From positions 1 through 8,902 of the forward strand of contig CAJOIG010000070.1 in NCBI GenBank assembly GCA_905234575.1: a DNA stretch of 8,902 bases. Reading direction: 5' to 3'. Made by a program: the position numbers and the translations under genes. The notes beneath the pieces were generated by a model. The model saw nothing but the letters and a program-made list of their open reading frames with translations. It did no database searches and was not told where the DNA came from. Of this stretch, positions 7,282 through 8,902 are shown piece after piece. This DNA is from an uncultured Oscillospiraceae bacterium. Lineage in GTDB: Bacteria; Bacillota; Clostridia; Oscillospirales; Oscillospiraceae. How positions within the stretch are numbered: the stretch's first letter is position 1; each line of letters begins with the position of its first letter.

Positions 7282-7322
7282 ACGCTCCCGAACCGTTCAT
7301 ACGAACGGCCGGGAGCGTTTTT
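7282..7322 (+). terminator. Intrinsic terminator after the small protein gene
   Basis: A 9-bp stem ACGCTCCCG (7282-7290) pairs with CGGGAGCGT (7310-7318). After a small internal loop, a 6-bp stem CCGTTC/GAACGG follows with a 4-nt loop (7299-7302). The hairpin runs directly into five Ts (7318-7322). It starts 15 nt after the stop of the small gene and closes a single-gene transcript. Confidence 0.92.
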
Positions 7323-7350
7323 ACTTGCAGAAAATCCCCGTGGGAAATCC

Positions 7351-7379
7351 TTGATTTTTGCCGGAGGGTGTACTATACT
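7351..7379 (+). promoter_or_regulatory. thlA: Sigma-A-type promoter of the thiolase gene
   Basis: The -35 TTGATT (7351-7356) and -10 TATACT (7374-7379) are separated by 17 nt. They sit between the preceding terminator and the thiolase ribosome binding site. The predicted start near 7386 leaves a leader of about 50 nt. Confidence 0.78.
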
Positions 7380-7397
7380 GGATTTAGCTGTTTAATC

Positions 7398-7411
7398 GCT
7401 CGGGTACGAGC
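7398..7411 (+). other. Short hairpin in the thiolase leader
   Basis: GCTCG (7398-7402) and CGAGC (7407-7411) form a 5-bp stem with a GGTA loop, and AT/AT pairs lie outside a C/C mismatch. It lies in the 5' leader, 10 nt before the ribosome binding site. It is too short to assign as an operator or riboswitch. Confidence 0.3.
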
Positions 7412-7437
7412 CATCATTTTTAAGGAGGAACACCCCC

Positions 7438-8697
7438 ATGAAAGACATTTATCTCGTGTCCTGCTGCCGCACCGCCGTCGGCAAGTTCCAGGGCACCCTC
7501 GCGAACACCCCCGCCGCCGACCTCGGCGCCGTCGTCGTCAAGGAAGCCCTCAAGCGCGGCAACGTCCCCGCCGACGCCGTGGACGAGCTGATGTTCGGCT
7601 GCATCCTCACCGCCGCCCAGGGCCAGAACGTCGCCCGCCAGGTGTGCGTGAAGGCCGGCCTGCCCTACGCCGTGCCCGCCTACACCGTCGGCATGGTCTG
7701 CGGCTCCGGCATGAAGTCCGTCATCGAGGCGGCCCGCGCCATCGCCTGCGGCGACGCCGACATCATCGTGGCCGGCGGCACCGAGAACATGACCATGGCC
7801 CCCTACGCCATGCCCACCGCCCGCGGCGGCGCCCGCATGTTCGACACCACCATGGTCGACACCATGGTCAAGGACGGCCTCTGGGACGCTTTCAACAACT
7901 ACCATATGGGCGTCACCGCCGAGAACATCTGCGACATCTGGGGCATCACCCGCGAGGATCTGGACGCCTTCGCCCTCTCCAGCCAGCAGAAGACCGCCGC
8001 GGCCCAGGCCTCCGGCCGCTTCGACGACGAGATCGTCCCCGTGATGGTCAAGGTCAAGAAGCAGATGGTCGAGTTCAAGCGCGACGAGTTCCCCAAGAAC
8101 GACACCAACGCCGAGAGCCTCGCGAAGCTCCGTCCCGCCTTCAAGGTCAGCGAGGACAACACCGCCGACAAGATCGTTGACACCTTCGAGGCCAAGGCCC
8201 GCAAGGAGAAGCAGGCGGACTTCGGTCAGGCCCGCGTCACCGCCGGCAACGCCTCCGGCATCAACGACGGCGCCGCCGCCATCATCCTCGCCTCCAAGGA
8301 GGCCGTCGAGAAGTACGGTCTGAAGCCCATGGCGAAGCTCGTCTCCTACGGCCAGGGCGGCGTGGACCCGAAGATCATGGGCGTCGGCCCCGTGGTCGCC
8401 TCCCGTCAGGCGCTGGACCGCGCCGGCATGACCATCGACGACATCGACCTCATCGAGGCCAACGAGGCATTCGCGGCTCAGTCCATCGCCGTGGCCCGCG
8501 AGCTCGGCTTTGATATGGAGAAGGTCAACGTCAACGGCGGCGCGCTCTCCATCGGCCACCCCGTCGGCGCTTCCGGCGCCCGCATCATCGTCACCCTCAT
8601 CCACGAGATGCTCAAGCGCCCCGAGGCCAAGAAGGGCCTCGCCACGCTCTGCATCGGCGGCGGCATGGGCGTCGCCACCATCTGGGAGAAGTGCTGA
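7438..8697 (+). CDS. thlA: Acetyl-CoA C-acetyltransferase (biosynthetic thiolase)
   Basis: This cytoplasmic enzyme condenses two acetyl-CoA into acetoacetyl-CoA, the entry step to butyrate-type fermentation. The family's active-site residues are present: nucleophile Cys88 in MVCGSG, NEAF (342-345), His374 in GHPVGASGAR, and Cys405 in LCIGGG. Just before the active Cys it reads TVGMVCGSG, where the Clostridium acetobutylicum type reads TVNKVCGSG. At 419 residues it is about 26 longer than the usual 392-393. The extra length sits at about 237-266, between LRPAFK and VTAGNASG, as a charged, helix-like stretch. The start has an AAGGAGG ribosome binding site at 7422-7428 and a good promoter. Unlike in many clostridia, no other butyrate-pathway genes (hbd, crt, bcd-etf) are adjacent. 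A GC-rich hairpin follows the stop. Confidence 0.95.
   Translation: MKDIYLVSCCRTAVGKFQGTLANTPAADLGAVVVKEALKRGNVPADAVDELMFGCILTAAQGQNVARQVCVKAGLPYAVPAYTVGMVCGSGMKSVIEAARAIACGDADIIVAGGTENMTMAPYAMPTARGGARMFDTTMVDTMVKDGLWDAFNNYHMGVTAENICDIWGITREDLDAFALSSQQKTAAAQASGRFDDEIVPVMVKVKKQMVEFKRDEFPKNDTNAESLAKLRPAFKVSEDNTADKIVDTFEAKARKEKQADFGQARVTAGNASGINDGAAAIILASKEAVEKYGLKPMAKLVSYGQGGVDPKIMGVGPVVASRQALDRAGMTIDDIDLIEANEAFAAQSIAVARELGFDMEKVNVNGGALSIGHPVGASGARIIVTLIHEMLKRPEAKKGLATLCIGGGMGVATIWEKC
8146..8235 (+). other. thlA: Charged insertion in the thiolase loop region
   Basis: Codons 237-266 contain a segment rich in Glu, Lys, Asp and Ala (for example DKIVDTFEAKARKEKQ). Common clostridial thiolases have only a short KDGT turn between PAFK and VTAGNASG. 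The codon usage is the same C/G-ending type as the rest of the gene and the frame is intact, so it looks like a genuine in-frame insertion of about 26 residues. Confidence 0.8.
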
Positions 8698-8722
8698 AAT
8701 AACCGCATAAACACCTAGGCAA

Positions 8723-8758
8723 ACGCGGCGTCGATGGGATACCCCGTGGACGCCGCGT
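8723..8758 (+). terminator. GC-rich hairpin between the thiolase and aminotransferase genes, possible terminator or attenuator
   Basis: A perfect 10-bp stem, ACGCGGCGTC (8723-8732) with GACGCCGCGT (8749-8758), encloses a 16-nt loop that can itself pair GGG/CCC. The following sequence, GGTCTTTCC, has only a weak T tract. It may terminate inefficiently, allowing read-through into the aminotransferase, or protect the thiolase mRNA 3' end. Confidence 0.5.
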
Positions 8759-8789
8759 GGTCTTTCCGGAGGATAAAGGAACTTTAATC

Positions 8790-8902
8790 ATGCGTACGTT
8801 TTCAAAATCCGTCAAGCTCAACAATGTCCTCTACGACGTGCGCGGTCCCGTCGTGGACGAGGCCGCCCGCATGGAGGAGGCCGGACTGAAGGTCCTGAAG
8901 CT
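8790..8902 (+). CDS. alaA: AlaA-type class I aminotransferase, N-terminus only (cut by window edge)
   Basis: Only 37 full codons are present. They read MRTFSKSVKLNNVLYDVRGP and continue VVDEAARMEEAGLKVLK up to the edge. This matches the N-terminus of the AlaA family of PLP-dependent aminotransferases (in E. coli KSSKLENVCYDIRGPV, then LEEEGNKVLKL), which make alanine from pyruvate and glutamate. The PLP lysine and catalytic domains lie outside the window. The likely ribosome binding site is AAAGGA (8775-8780), 9 nt before the ATG; a better GGAGG (8768-8772) is too far away, at 17 nt. No clear promoter lies between the hairpin at 8723-8758 and this start, so it may be transcribed by read-through from the thiolase promoter. 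Assignment rests on this short stretch alone. Confidence 0.75.
   Translation, partial: MRTFSKSVKLNNVLYDVRGPVVDEAARMEEAGLKVLK

Noticed and set aside
7386..7437. Rex or other redox operator in the thiolase leader
   Set aside because: TGTTTAA is present but the second half of a TTGTTAA-N4-TTAACAA palindrome is not; the only symmetry is a 5-bp stem.
7420..8604. Minus-strand open frame of 394 codons across the thiolase
   Set aside because: It is antisense to a fully motif-supported thiolase, and its composition is Gly/Asp/Val/His/Ala low complexity. It has no plausible start context.

Overview
The window is chromosomal DNA with a high-GC, Firmicutes-like character. The genes use mostly C or G at third codon positions. 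A perfect CIRCE operator sits before groESL, and AGGAGG-type ribosome binding sites precede most genes. The mix of YmdB, YhaO/YhaN and a lone biosynthetic thiolase suggests an anaerobic clostridial bacterium, probably of the Oscillospiraceae type. That placement is inferred from protein character and GC content, not from a database search. No mobile element, CRISPR array, tRNA or rRNA is visible, and the window reads as ordinary core genome.

Minus strand, in transcription order from about 7011 down to 1: ymdB (metallophosphoesterase), yhaO (SbcD-like nuclease), yhaN (SbcC-like ATPase), an RlmL-type rRNA methyltransferase, then groES and groEL. ymdB and yhaO overlap by ATGA, yhaO and yhaN are 15 nt apart, and yhaN and the methyltransferase overlap by ATGA, so these four form one tightly packed, translationally coupled operon. 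No intrinsic terminator is seen between the methyltransferase and groES. groESL has its own sigma-A-type promoter with a CIRCE operator at the start of its transcript, the classic HrcA heat-shock arrangement. groEL runs off the left edge and has a broken frame near position 1057, where about 23 nt are missing compared with the family. Both flanking halves are otherwise perfectly conserved.

Plus strand, from about 7031 to the right edge: a 53-residue glycine-rich small protein, divergent from ymdB and closed by a strong intrinsic terminator; a thiolase (acetyl-CoA acetyltransferase) with a clear promoter and ribosome binding site and an unusual charged insertion of about 26 residues; a GC-rich hairpin; and the first 37 codons of an AlaA-type aminotransferase cut by the right edge.

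I did not find a convincing new system. The items most worth a second look are the groEL frame break, the insertion in the thiolase, the small protein divergent from ymdB, and the ymdB-yhaO-yhaN-methyltransferase operon with its membrane-segment-bearing, hook-less SbcC-like ATPase.
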